Below, one piece after another: positions 15,844 to 22,866 of a stretch of 64,000 bases of DNA. A program made the translations under genes and the position numbers. Within the stretch, counting starts at the first letter, position 1; every line of letters begins with the position of its first letter. Source of the stretch: Pseudomonas sp. HAR-UPW-AIA-41 (GTDB lineage: Bacteria > Pseudomonadota > Gammaproteobacteria > Pseudomonadales > Pseudomonadaceae); NCBI RefSeq assembly GCF_002304225.1, contig NZ_NSLB01000003.1, positions 248,001-312,000 on the forward strand, in the 5' to 3' direction. The notes under the pieces were generated by a model. The model made no database searches. It was not told where the DNA came from and was given only the letters and a program-made list of their open reading frames with translations.

Positions 15844-16485
15844 CTAAAGATCGACGATTTTCCATCTGGCGCGACCGCAGATGTGCCACTCCTCCGTCAG
15901 CCTGATGATGCGTTCTGGCCAGTTTGGGTTTACGGCATAGAGGTAGTACTCGCTGCCTTCTTGCCGCAATTGCTTGAGGGTTACGCCCTGGTCGCTTAAG
16001 CGCTTGGCTACAACATAGTGCCCGGGCTGGGCCTCAAGTGATGGGTCAATAACAACCTTCTCGCCAGCAGTGAATAGTGGCTCCATGCTGATGCCTTCGA
16101 CGCGAAGGATGAAGGCGTTTGCCCCCACCGGGCCAGGCGCTTCAACCCATTCCTCGGCGTCGCCCGGGTTGAACTGGTCGACGGCTTCACACCAGGCGCC
16201 TGCTGCGATCGATCCGATCACTGGCAACTTCCTCCCTGTGGTGCCCACGATGGTTCCATTTCCATGGCTGTCGTGCGGGGCATCCAGATAGCCACGCGGG
16301 AGATCAAGCGCGCGCTCAATCTCTCTGGCGATTTGCTCCCCAATGTTCTTGTGCGCGCTCTCTCCGGCGAAGGCGGAAACCTGAGCCGGCGACTTGCCGA
16401 GCAGATTGGCCAAGTCTTTGAGCATGAGCTGCCGCTCTTTGATTTGGCGGCGAGTATTGGCGAGGCGGATTTCGTAAATGGTCAT
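15844..16485 (-). CDS. Phage repressor, LexA/CI type with S24 peptidase domain
   Basis: 213 residues. An N-terminal helix-turn-helix region (LKDLANLLGKSPAQVSAFAG) precedes a Peptidase S24 domain. The predicted self-cleavage site is the Ala-Gly in SIAAGAW (about residue 95), the nucleophile Ser is in GISMEPLF (about 132), and the general base Lys is in VTLKQL (about 170). RecA-stimulated cleavage is expected, so SOS damage should induce the phage. It is divergent from cro across an operator region. Confidence 0.93.
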   Translation of the reverse strand: MTIYEIRLANTRRQIKERQLMLKDLANLLGKSPAQVSAFAGESAHKNIGEQIAREIERALDLPRGYLDAPHDSHGNGTIVGTTGRKLPVIGSIAAGAWCEAVDQFNPGDAEEWVEAPGPVGANAFILRVEGISMEPLFTAGEKVVIDPSLEAQPGHYVVAKRLSDQGVTLKQLRQEGSEYYLYAVNPNWPERIIRLTEEWHICGRARWKIVDL

Positions 16486-16505
16486 GTGGCCATTCTGGGT
16501 GCGTG

Positions 16506-16564
16506 ATACCTGTCAGGTAAATTCCCCAAAGGGTATTGCCTTAACAATACCTGACAGGTATCTT
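16506..16564 (+). promoter_or_regulatory. Rightward early promoter and three-part operator (OR-like)
   Basis: Operators ATACCTGTCAGGTAA (16506-16520) and ATACCTGACAGGTAT (16547-16561) flank a weaker site (16522-16536, only the right half good). The predicted rightward promoter is TTGCCT (16536-16541), 17-bp spacer, TATCTT (16559-16564), with the second operator in the spacer exactly as at the leftward promoter. The site nearest the repressor start may control the repressor's own promoter, whose -10 is not clear. Confidence 0.83.
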
Positions 16565-16585
16565 TTGTTTCGGAGGTAACCAGCC

Positions 16586-16813
16586 ATGAAACTTCGCGAC
16601 TACATCGGTGGCATGAGTGAGCAGCAGCTTGCGGATTACGCAGAGCGCTGCTCGACCACTGCAAATTACCTGAGCACGCACATTCGCTATGCCACCAAGG
16701 ATCCGAGCGTGAAGCTCATCCGGGCGCTGGCGAAGGAAAGTGGTGGGGCCGTAAGTATGAGTGAGGTCTTGGAACACTACCGCCTCACTGACGCCTGGAA
16801 TCAGGCGGCCTAA
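16586..16813 (+). CDS. cro: Cro-like repressor
   Basis: 75 residues starting 22 bp after the predicted -10, with GGAGGT upstream. A helix-turn-helix is visible (MSEQQLADYAERCSTTANYLS, then SVKLIRALAKES). Small size, first position in the rightward operon and divergence from the CI-like repressor identify it as the Cro equivalent that would turn down lysogenic transcription. Confidence 0.8.
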   Translation: MKLRDYIGGMSEQQLADYAERCSTTANYLSTHIRYATKDPSVKLIRALAKESGGAVSMSEVLEHYRLTDAWNQAA

Positions 16814-16822
16814 GAAAGGTTT

Positions 16823-16854
16823 GCCGGCGCGGGACTCTGACCTCCCGCGCCGGC
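16823..16854 (+). promoter_or_regulatory. Stem-loop 1 after cro with ACTCTGACCT loop
   Basis: Perfect 11-bp arms GCCGGCGCGGG (16823-16833) and CCCGCGCCGGC (16844-16854) with the ten-base loop ACTCTGACCT. No T-tract follows. It lies between cro and the CII-like gene. Confidence 0.7.
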
Positions 16855-16864
16855 GGGGTGCCGG

Positions 16865-16886
16865 GCAAGGACTCTGACCTCCTTGC
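16865..16886 (+). promoter_or_regulatory. Stem-loop 2 after cro with the same loop
   Basis: Arms GCAAGG (16865-16870) and CCTTGC (16881-16886) with an identical ten-base loop ACTCTGACCT. The stem sequence differs completely from stem-loop 1 while the loop is conserved, which argues for a function of the loop. Confidence 0.7.
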
Positions 16887-16981
16887 TTCGGCTTACGACG
16901 ACACAGCACTGCATCGGTCGTAGCTATAGAGTAGGGCCTGCCCTGCGCGATGGCTACACCGTAAAGGGGGCATTTACGGTT

Positions 16982-17470
16982 ATGAGTCGCACAGACCTAC
17001 TGCCGGACGCGGGTCCGGTTCTTTCTCTCCGCCAGGCGCTGTACCGCGCCGGGCGCGACTACAAGGGGGGCATCACGTCCCTCGCCCATGACATGGTCAT
17101 GGATCTGGATTCTCTGCAGAAGAAGCTCAAGCTCGACGAGGAACGCCGCTGGCCGACCCCGGATGAGTTGGAGGAGATCATCGCCCTGACCCGCGACGAC
17201 CGTCTGCTGGATGCGCTGATGCGCCCGGCCGGGGCGGTGTGGTACCGCCCTGATCCAGTGCCTGCCACCAAGGATGCGCTGGAGGCCGTGGGCAAGCTGC
17301 TGGAAACCGAGGGGCAGTTTGTGCGCAGCCTGCACAAGGGCGCCGAGGACAACAAATGGGAGGCTGATGAGGTCGCCCTGCTGGAGTACCACGGCAACCG
17401 GGTTATCCGCGCGGTGCTGGGCATCATGGCCGGCGCGCGGCAGGCCATGGAGGCGCGCAACGATGGATGA
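16982..17470 (+). CDS. CII-like phage regulatory protein (CP76 family)
   Basis: 162 residues from ATG at 16982, with AAGGGGG upstream; an upstream in-frame ATG at 16883 lies inside the stem-loop region and is rejected. The sequence SLRQALYRAGRDYKGGITSLAHDM, then SLQKKLKLDEERRWPTPDELEEII, is characteristic of phage regulatory CII/CP76-type proteins. It would stimulate lysogenic transcription after infection. It overlaps the next gene by 8 bp. Confidence 0.82.
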   Translation: MSRTDLLPDAGPVLSLRQALYRAGRDYKGGITSLAHDMVMDLDSLQKKLKLDEERRWPTPDELEEIIALTRDDRLLDALMRPAGAVWYRPDPVPATKDALEAVGKLLETEGQFVRSLHKGAEDNKWEADEVALLEYHGNRVIRAVLGIMAGARQAMEARNDG

Positions 17471-17666
17471 GCGCTATATGGAGATGGCTGAGCAGGCCGC
17501 CGAGGCCGAACGCCAGCGGGCGATTGCCAGCCGGGTGCAGTACAGCGGCGAGAGTGCGCTGGAGTGCGAGTCGTGCGGTGATGAGATTCCCCAGGCGCGC
17601 CGTGAGGCGGTGCCAGGGTGCCAGACCTGCATTGAGTGTCAGGCGCTGCGGGAGCGGCGCGTATGA
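17463..17666 (+). CDS. TraR/DksA-type zinc-finger protein
   Basis: 67 residues. It has a helical N-terminus and a C4 zinc finger CESCG...CQTCIEC in the C-terminal half, plus an IPQARREAVPG stretch typical of short TraR/DksA phage proteins. These bind the RNA polymerase secondary channel and alter promoter use without ppGpp. It overlaps the CII-like gene and the primase gene. Confidence 0.85.
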   Translation: MDERYMEMAEQAAEAERQRAIASRVQYSGESALECESCGDEIPQARREAVPGCQTCIECQALRERRV

Positions 17667-20368
17667 CGCAGGCAGGGACCGCCACTCCGATTGCCGCTTG
17701 GGCGCGGCGCTACATCGAAACCTTCAACCTGGCCCTGGTGCCGATCGCCCCGGGCGAGAAGGCACCGAAGGGCAATGGCTGGAACCAGCCCGGCGGTTAC
17801 TTCACCGAGGCGGGCGAGGCCGAGCGCTTCTGGCAGGAGCATCCGCGGCACAACATGGGTGTGGTGCTGGGCCCGAGCCGGGTCTGCTCGCTGGACGTGG
17901 ATGATGTGCCGAGTACCCGCCAGGTGCTGGGCGACCTGCTGGGCATGGATCTGGATGCGCTCGCGGTGGTCTACCCGACGGCGGTAGGCAACCCCGAGCG
18001 CTTTCGCATTCTGTTCCGGCTGCCGGAAGGCGTAGAGCTGACCCGCCACTCGCTGAGCTGGCCGAACGAGCAGGACCCGGACGGGAGCAAGTTCAAGCTG
18101 GCAAAGGCCGCTGAGCTGCGCGCCAAGGAGACGGGCGACAAGCAGCTGGAGCAGGAGATGCGTGCGAAGGCCGATGGCCTGAAGCGCTTCACGGTGTTCG
18201 AGCTGCGCGCCGGCCTGGTGCAGGACGTGCTGCCGCCCTCGATTCATCCGGGTACCGGCAAGCCGTACACCTGGCGCACGCCGCCCTCGGCGGATGGCCT
18301 GCCGGAGTTGCCGCGCGATCTGCTGAACATCTGGACCAACTGGGACATCTTCAAGCGGATGGCCGAGGAGGTTTGCCCATGGGCGCCGAAGGCTCAGCAG
18401 CCGGCGGCGGTGAAGAAGCCAGCGCGGCCGGCGCAGCAGGGTGGTGGTGATCTGCCGAAGGTGATCGATGCCTTCAACAATGCGAACCAGGTGGAGAGCC
18501 TGCTGGCGGCCCACGGGTACCAGCGCCGCGGCAAGAAGTGGCTGTGCCCGCAGAGCAGCACCGGGCTGCCGGGTGTGACCATCAGCGAGGATGGCCGGGT
18601 GTATTCGCACCATGGGTCTGACCCGCTCGCGAACGGGCACCAGAATGATGCCTTCGATGTGTTCTGCATACTCGAGCACAACGGCGACGTGCCGGCGGCG
18701 ATCAAGGCTGCCGCCAAGGCGCTGGGCATCGAGGCGCCTGCGCGGCAGCGGGCTGCTCGCCCTGATGCTGCGGACCTTCCCCCAGCCCCATCCTCGGGTG
18801 ATGCGCCGGTAGCGCCGGCCGGCTCCTCCGACAACGGGGGGCAGGGGGAGGCCCTGACTCTGGAGGCCTTGCTGCGGCGCTATGCGCTGGTGGAAGGAAC
18901 CACCCATGTGTGGGACTTCGACAAGGCGAAAAAGATGAAGCGCGCCGGGTTTGAGGCGCACGTGGGCAAGGAGTTGTTCAAGGAGTGGGCTTCCGTCACC
19001 GACCCTGACCGCAAGAAGCGGGTGAGCGAGGAGTGGGTGCGGGATGTGGAGGAGACCCGCCGCATGGACGGCAAGAAGGGCGGCGCCTTGGGTGTGCCGG
19101 CCATCGAGCGCTATGTGTACATCGACGGGACCAAGGATGTGTGGGACGCGGCGAAGAAGCGGCGCATCCCTGAGGGCGCTGTGAAGATGGCGCTGGGTGA
19201 CGGCTACAGCTTGTGGCTGAACAGCCCGACTAGGCGTGTGGTGGACGTGGATCACATCGTGTTCGATCCGACGATGACGAAGGACCCGGCGGTTTACATC
19301 AACACCTTCGAGGGTCTGCCGCTGGAGCCGGTGCGGGATGACGAGGCGTGCGCGAACCTGCGCTGGTTGATCAGCTTCCTGTGCAACCACGATGAGAAGG
19401 CCACCGAGTGGCTGACGCGATGGATGGCCTACCCGCTGCAGCACCTGGGCGCCAAGATGGACACGGCGGTGCTTATGCACTCGACGATGGAGGGCTCGGG
19501 CAAGAGCCTGCTGTTCGCGGACACCATGGGGATGCTGTACGGGAAGTACGCGGCCACGGTGGGGCAGACGCAGCTGGAGAGCAACTTCAACGCCTGGCAG
19601 AGCGGCAAGCTGTGGGCGGTGTTCGAGGAAGTGGTCTCGCGTGACCAGCGTTACAACCAGGTGGGCAAGATCAAGCACCTGATCACCGGCAAGACGGTGC
19701 GCATGGAGAGCAAGTTCATCAACGGTTGGGAGGAAGCCAACCATATGAACGCGGTGTTCCTGTCGAACGAGATCATGCCGTGGCCGATCAGCGACAGTGA
19801 CCGGCGCATGCTGGTGATGTGGCCGCTGGAGACCCTGCCGGAAGAACGCCAGAAGGCGATCGGCCGTGAGTTGGAGGGCGGCGGGGTGGCGGCGCTGTAT
19901 GCGTGGCTGCTGTCGGTCGACCTGGCCGACTTCGCCCAGCGCACCCGGCCGCCGCAGACCGAGGCCCGCCAGCGGCTGGTGGCACTGAGCAGGGCGGGGT
20001 GGCAGACCTTCCTGCATCTGTGGCGCACCAGCGAGCTGGGCACCGGGTTGTGGGGCGCCTGCCTGTCGAGCGACCTGTATGCGTTGTTCCTCGAGTGGTG
20101 CTCGCGCAACAAGGAGCACGCGATGAGCCAGACGAAGTTCAGCCTGTTCATCAGTGCCGAGGTGCAGAAGACCCGGGCCATCCCGTGGACGGATGGCAAC
20201 AGCAGGCGCTTCGGGGCCTTCTTCTTCCCCTGCGATCCCGGGGCTTCCCTGCCCCCATCCACCAGTTCGGCCGACCTGGGCAAGCACGTGACGAAGTGGC
20301 GCGATGCCGCGCGCATGGCGGGCTGGAACGTGGATGCCTGGGAACACCTGAAGGGGGCTGCGGCATGA
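17663..20368 (+). CDS. Replication protein: primase-polymerase plus D5-like superfamily 3 helicase
   Basis: 901 residues from ATG at 17663 (ATGA overlap with the zinc-finger gene). The N-terminal 200 residues form a bifunctional primase/polymerase domain (ALVPIAPGEKAPKGNGW, then VVLGPSRVCSLDVDD with the acidic pair). A linker rich in Ala and Pro follows, then a helicase domain with Walker A MEGSGKSLLF (about residue 615), Walker B WAVFEEV, and VFLSNEIMPWPISDSDRRM. It probably starts phage DNA replication at the adjacent repeats and unwinds the template. Confidence 0.88.
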   Translation: MTQAGTATPIAAWARRYIETFNLALVPIAPGEKAPKGNGWNQPGGYFTEAGEAERFWQEHPRHNMGVVLGPSRVCSLDVDDVPSTRQVLGDLLGMDLDALAVVYPTAVGNPERFRILFRLPEGVELTRHSLSWPNEQDPDGSKFKLAKAAELRAKETGDKQLEQEMRAKADGLKRFTVFELRAGLVQDVLPPSIHPGTGKPYTWRTPPSADGLPELPRDLLNIWTNWDIFKRMAEEVCPWAPKAQQPAAVKKPARPAQQGGGDLPKVIDAFNNANQVESLLAAHGYQRRGKKWLCPQSSTGLPGVTISEDGRVYSHHGSDPLANGHQNDAFDVFCILEHNGDVPAAIKAAAKALGIEAPARQRAARPDAADLPPAPSSGDAPVAPAGSSDNGGQGEALTLEALLRRYALVEGTTHVWDFDKAKKMKRAGFEAHVGKELFKEWASVTDPDRKKRVSEEWVRDVEETRRMDGKKGGALGVPAIERYVYIDGTKDVWDAAKKRRIPEGAVKMALGDGYSLWLNSPTRRVVDVDHIVFDPTMTKDPAVYINTFEGLPLEPVRDDEACANLRWLISFLCNHDEKATEWLTRWMAYPLQHLGAKMDTAVLMHSTMEGSGKSLLFADTMGMLYGKYAATVGQTQLESNFNAWQSGKLWAVFEEVVSRDQRYNQVGKIKHLITGKTVRMESKFINGWEEANHMNAVFLSNEIMPWPISDSDRRMLVMWPLETLPEERQKAIGRELEGGGVAALYAWLLSVDLADFAQRTRPPQTEARQRLVALSRAGWQTFLHLWRTSELGTGLWGACLSSDLYALFLEWCSRNKEHAMSQTKFSLFISAEVQKTRAIPWTDGNSRRFGAFFFPCDPGASLPPSTSSADLGKHVTKWRDAARMAGWNVDAWEHLKGAAA

Positions 20369-20709
20369 CTGCGCGCGATTGTGTGTTGGGTTGTGTTGGG
20401 TTGTGTCGGGTTGGTTTTTGCGAGCCAACACAGGCGCAAGCCACGATTTGCGCGGGTTCTGGCGGGCTGTTGCGGGTGTGTTGGGTTTTTTCACGCGCGC
20501 AGGCGTGCGCGAATTTTTCCCAGCGGCCCGATGGTGGTGAGTCGTTTTTTCCTTACGCGAGGACTGAAAAACCCGACAAACCCAACACACTCAACACAGC
20601 ATTAATCAATGTGCTGTTTTTAAAGGGTTTTTTGTGTGTTGGGTTTGTGTTGGGTTGGGCGTTTTTGTGTTGGGTTGGTTCTGGTGATGGGGAGCAGGGC
20701 GATGATTGA
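20365..20709 (+). CDS. Doubtful small protein overlapping the iteron region
   Basis: 114 residues beginning with an ATG that overlaps the primase stop (ATGA). The translation is unusually rich in Cys, Gly, Val and Leu because it runs through the TGTGTTGGGT repeats. The coupled start argues for translation, the repeat-driven composition argues against. Low confidence. Confidence 0.3.
   Translation: MTARDCVLGCVGLCRVGFCEPTQAQATICAGSGGLLRVCWVFSRAQACANFSQRPDGGESFFPYARTEKPDKPNTLNTALINVLFLKGFLCVGFVLGWAFLCWVGSGDGEQGDD
20382..20676. repeat. Iteron-like TGTGTTGGGTT repeats, candidate replication origin
   Basis: Direct copies of TGTGTTGGGTT begin at 20382, 20392, 20477, 20635, 20646 and 20666, with a one-mismatch copy at 20402 (TGTGTCGGGTT). 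The first three are spaced exactly 10 bp. Inverted copies occur at 20579-20589 and, shorter, near 20425. Between the clusters is an AT-rich stretch (about 20500-20635) with several A and T runs. Location directly after the replication gene makes this the best candidate for the phage origin. Confidence 0.6.
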
Positions 20710-21232
20710 GGCGATCGAGGACGTGATGCGGCATTGGGGTGAGCAGCAGCGCAAGTGCGGCCCCAGTGGCGGCCTGGCCAGCCCGATGGGGGCGCTGATC
20801 CAATACGGCGGCCCGGCGCCGCGCGGTGGGGTGAGCGGGCACCGGGTGCTGATGGCCGGGGCTGGGGTGGATTACCTGGCCAGCGAGGTGGCTGCCGCGG
20901 TGGCTGCGGTCGAGCGCGATGCCGAGGATGGGGTGCTGCTGGCGAAGCTGGCCCGCAAGCGTTACCTGCCGTGCCCGGCGCTGGCTCTGCGCGATCAGCT
21001 GTATGACCTGGAGCTGGCGGTGAACGATACCGGTGGGCGCATGTACCGGCGGCTGGTTCATCGGCTGCATGAGCTGGTGGCTGCGGAGCTGAAGGCGCGG
21101 CATCAGCGCAGCGCTGCCCAGCTCGCGGCGGCCAAGCGCGAGGGCGATCGGCTGCGCAGGGCATCGGTGCAGCAGGCCGCAAAGGCCCACTCGCGGCGTG
21201 GCGCGGAGCTGCATGGGGCTAAAAAGGCGTGA
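20702..21232 (+). CDS. Candidate late-gene regulator (Q-like position), family uncertain
   Basis: 176 residues from ATG at 20702 with GGGGAGC upstream. It begins MIEAIEDVMRHWGEQQRKCG, continues with GGLASPMGALIQYGG and has a basic, helical C-terminal part from YLPCPALALRDQLYDLELAV on. The start resembles proteins that occur before the lysis and packaging genes of Pseudomonas phages. It is followed by a 300-bp gap with two terminators, the arrangement expected of an antiterminator acting on late transcription. The assignment rests on position. Confidence 0.5.
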   Translation: MIEAIEDVMRHWGEQQRKCGPSGGLASPMGALIQYGGPAPRGGVSGHRVLMAGAGVDYLASEVAAAVAAVERDAEDGVLLAKLARKRYLPCPALALRDQLYDLELAVNDTGGRMYRRLVHRLHELVAAELKARHQRSAAQLAAAKREGDRLRRASVQQAAKAHSRRGAELHGAKKA

Positions 21233-21280
21233 CCGTTCGTCGGCTGTTCGGCGTCGGTGCGCCCCGGTGCGCCCCCGTCA

Positions 21281-21315
21281 GCCCCCGTCAGAATGTACCG
21301 ATAACGGGGGCTTTT
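21281..21315 (+). terminator. Hairpin terminator after the candidate late regulator
   Basis: Stem GCCCCCGT (21281-21288) / ACGGGGGC (21304-21311), followed by TTTT. It is preceded by a tandem duplication of GCCCCCGTCA (21271-21290). Confidence 0.7.
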
Positions 21316-21424
21316 CGGTTTGTCCGTCGGGGGGTACAAAGGCGGCACGATTCGATAGGTGCGCCTCTCGACCACTAGGCACAGTGCTGTGCGCCGCCCG
21401 TGAGTCCCCACTCCGGGCACCTGC

Positions 21425-21457
21425 AAAACCCCGCCCACCCCGGCGGGGTTTTCTTTT
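21425..21457. terminator. Strong bidirectional terminator before the holin
   Basis: AAAACCCCGCC / GGCGGGGTTTT with a six-base loop, then CTTTTT. Together with the hairpin at 21281 it would stop early transcription before the late genes. The rest of the 21233-21532 gap shows no gene; a late promoter is expected here but I cannot place it. Confidence 0.85.
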
Positions 21458-21532
21458 TCCGATTCCCTGCACGCCGAATGCGGGCAGGCTCTGCCCGTGG
21501 CAGCGGGCGTTTTCTTCCTTGGAGGTCGCACC

Positions 21533-21874
21533 GTGGATAAGGACCCGACCAGCTACGGGCTGCTCACCTATGGGTGGGTGCTGCTGCTGGCCGCCTGGGG
21601 CGGCTTCACCAACTATCGGGCGCGTGTCATGAGCGGCAAGGTTCAGAAGTTCAGCCTGGCGGAGCTGGTGGGCGAGGTGTCCACCAGTGCATTCGTTGGC
21701 GTGATCGCCTTCTACCTGTGCGAGGCGGCCCGGCTCGACCCGCTGTGGTCGGCGGCCATCGTCGGCATCAGTGGGCACATGGGTGGTCGGGCCATCTTCC
21801 TGTTCGAGGATGTGATGCGCTCGAAGCTCGGTGTGCGCTGGGAGCGCTCGCACGATGACAACGGCGCGCAGTAA
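21533..21874 (+). CDS. Phage holin (LydA/holin_3 type)
   Basis: 113 residues from GTG at 21533, supported by GGAGGT seven bases upstream. Three hydrophobic segments are visible (about residues 9-24, 46-63 and 70-90: TYGWVLLLAAWGG, AFVGVIAFYLC, AAIVGISGHMGG) with a charged C-terminus. It would form the membrane lesion that releases the endolysin. It is about 20 kb from the endolysin and spanins, so the lysis genes are split. Confidence 0.8.
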   Translation: MDKDPTSYGLLTYGWVLLLAAWGGFTNYRARVMSGKVQKFSLAELVGEVSTSAFVGVIAFYLCEAARLDPLWSAAIVGISGHMGGRAIFLFEDVMRSKLGVRWERSHDDNGAQ

Positions 21875-22217
21875 CTCGAACGCGCGTGGCTACGGCTACC
21901 GCTGGCAGTTGGCGCGCGAGGATCACCTGCGCCGCCATCCCTACTGCGCCGAGTGCAGCACCGCCGAGCGGCCGGTGGCTGCTGTGGTTGTGGACCACAA
22001 GATTCCGCCGCGGCTGACCGAGGCCAAGCAGAGCGGGATTGCTGAGCGCATCAGTGAGGCATGGCGCCTGTTCTGGTCGCGCGACAACTGGCAGTCGCTG
22101 TGCAAGCACTGCCACGACTCGGTGAAGCAGCGCCTGGAGAAGTCCGGGCGCCGCGTCGGGTGCGATGCCTCGGGCCGCCCCACGGACCCCGCTCACCACT
22201 GGAACCGCCGGGCATAG
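21855..22217 (+). CDS. HNH endonuclease (packaging-associated)
   Basis: 120 residues from ATG at 21855, overlapping the holin end by 20 bp. HNH motif: CAEC, then VVDHKIPPRL, then NWQSLCKHCHDSVK. In HK97-type phages an HNH protein encoded next to the terminase works with it in cos cleavage. No intron or intein surrounds it, so it is not an obvious homing enzyme. Confidence 0.85.
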   Translation: MTTARSNSNARGYGYRWQLAREDHLRRHPYCAECSTAERPVAAVVVDHKIPPRLTEAKQSGIAERISEAWRLFWSRDNWQSLCKHCHDSVKQRLEKSGRRVGCDASGRPTDPAHHWNRRA

Positions 22218-22341
22218 CCCTGCCCAGGGGTAGGGGGGGTGAAAAACATTTCGCCGCTCACCTTCTAGACCGCCCGGTCCCCTTCGTTCGCAACGCCGGG
22301 AAAAATGGAGGGTGGGGGGTCTAAAGATTCTGGAGATGGAT
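22218..22341. other. Candidate cos region (inferred)
   Basis: Non-coding 124 bp between the HNH gene and the small terminase gene, with G-runs and C-runs (for example GGGTAGGGGGGGTG and CCGCCCGGTCCCC). HK97-like phages carry cos in this location. No end sequence can be determined from the prophage form. Confidence 0.3.
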
Positions 22342-22866
22342 ATGTCCGGGAATGGCAATTCAGGGCGCCCCGGGTTGCCCGCAACCGTTCACCTGCTGCG
22401 TGGGAACCCTGGCAAGCAGAGCGTGGCCGCGTTGCAGGCCGCAGCGCATGAGCCTGCGGTACCAACCGCCGCGCCGCCTAAGCCTGACTTCCTGAGCCCG
22501 GCTGCTGCTGAAGAGTGGGACCGGGTAGTGGCTGCCCTGCTCAGCCTGGGCTGGGTCAGCACCCTGGACATGATGGCGCTGGCTACCTACTGCGAGGCGG
22601 TTGCCGACTGGACTCGCTTCCGCCGCATGATCGCCGAGCAGAATGCCAAGGCTGACGGTGCCGGTGATGTGCAGACCTACGCCAGCGGCGCCAAGCAGAT
22701 TAGCATCTGGCGGCAGCTGGCCAATGATGCCGAGCGCCGGGCCAACCAGGCGGGAGCCCTGTTCGGCTTCTCGCCGATCGCGCGGCGCAACATGAAGGCC
22801 GCCGCGCCTCAAGGCGAGCTATTCCCCAATGACGCACGAGACGCAGCAGACCGCTACTTCAACTGA
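22342..22866 (+). CDS. terS: Terminase small subunit (P27 family)
   Basis: 174 residues from ATG at 22342 with GGAG seven bases upstream. LPATVHLLRGNPGKQ and KPDFLSPAAAEEWDRV, then LATYCEAVADW, mark the P27-type small terminase, which recognises the packaging site. The C-terminal coding region overlaps the large subunit by 38 bp. Confidence 0.9.
   Translation: MSGNGNSGRPGLPATVHLLRGNPGKQSVAALQAAAHEPAVPTAAPPKPDFLSPAAAEEWDRVVAALLSLGWVSTLDMMALATYCEAVADWTRFRRMIAEQNAKADGAGDVQTYASGAKQISIWRQLANDAERRANQAGALFGFSPIARRNMKAAAPQGELFPNDARDAADRYFN

Noticed and set aside
17639..20590. Very long antisense open frame (about 980 codons) opposite the replication gene
   Set aside because: Shadow of a high-GC gene; the composition is His/Arg/Ala/Gln-rich with no domain, and the plus-strand protein has clear motifs.
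21855..22217. HNH gene as a homing endonuclease
   Set aside because: No intron, intein or split gene surrounds it and its place beside the terminase genes is standard for packaging HNH proteins.
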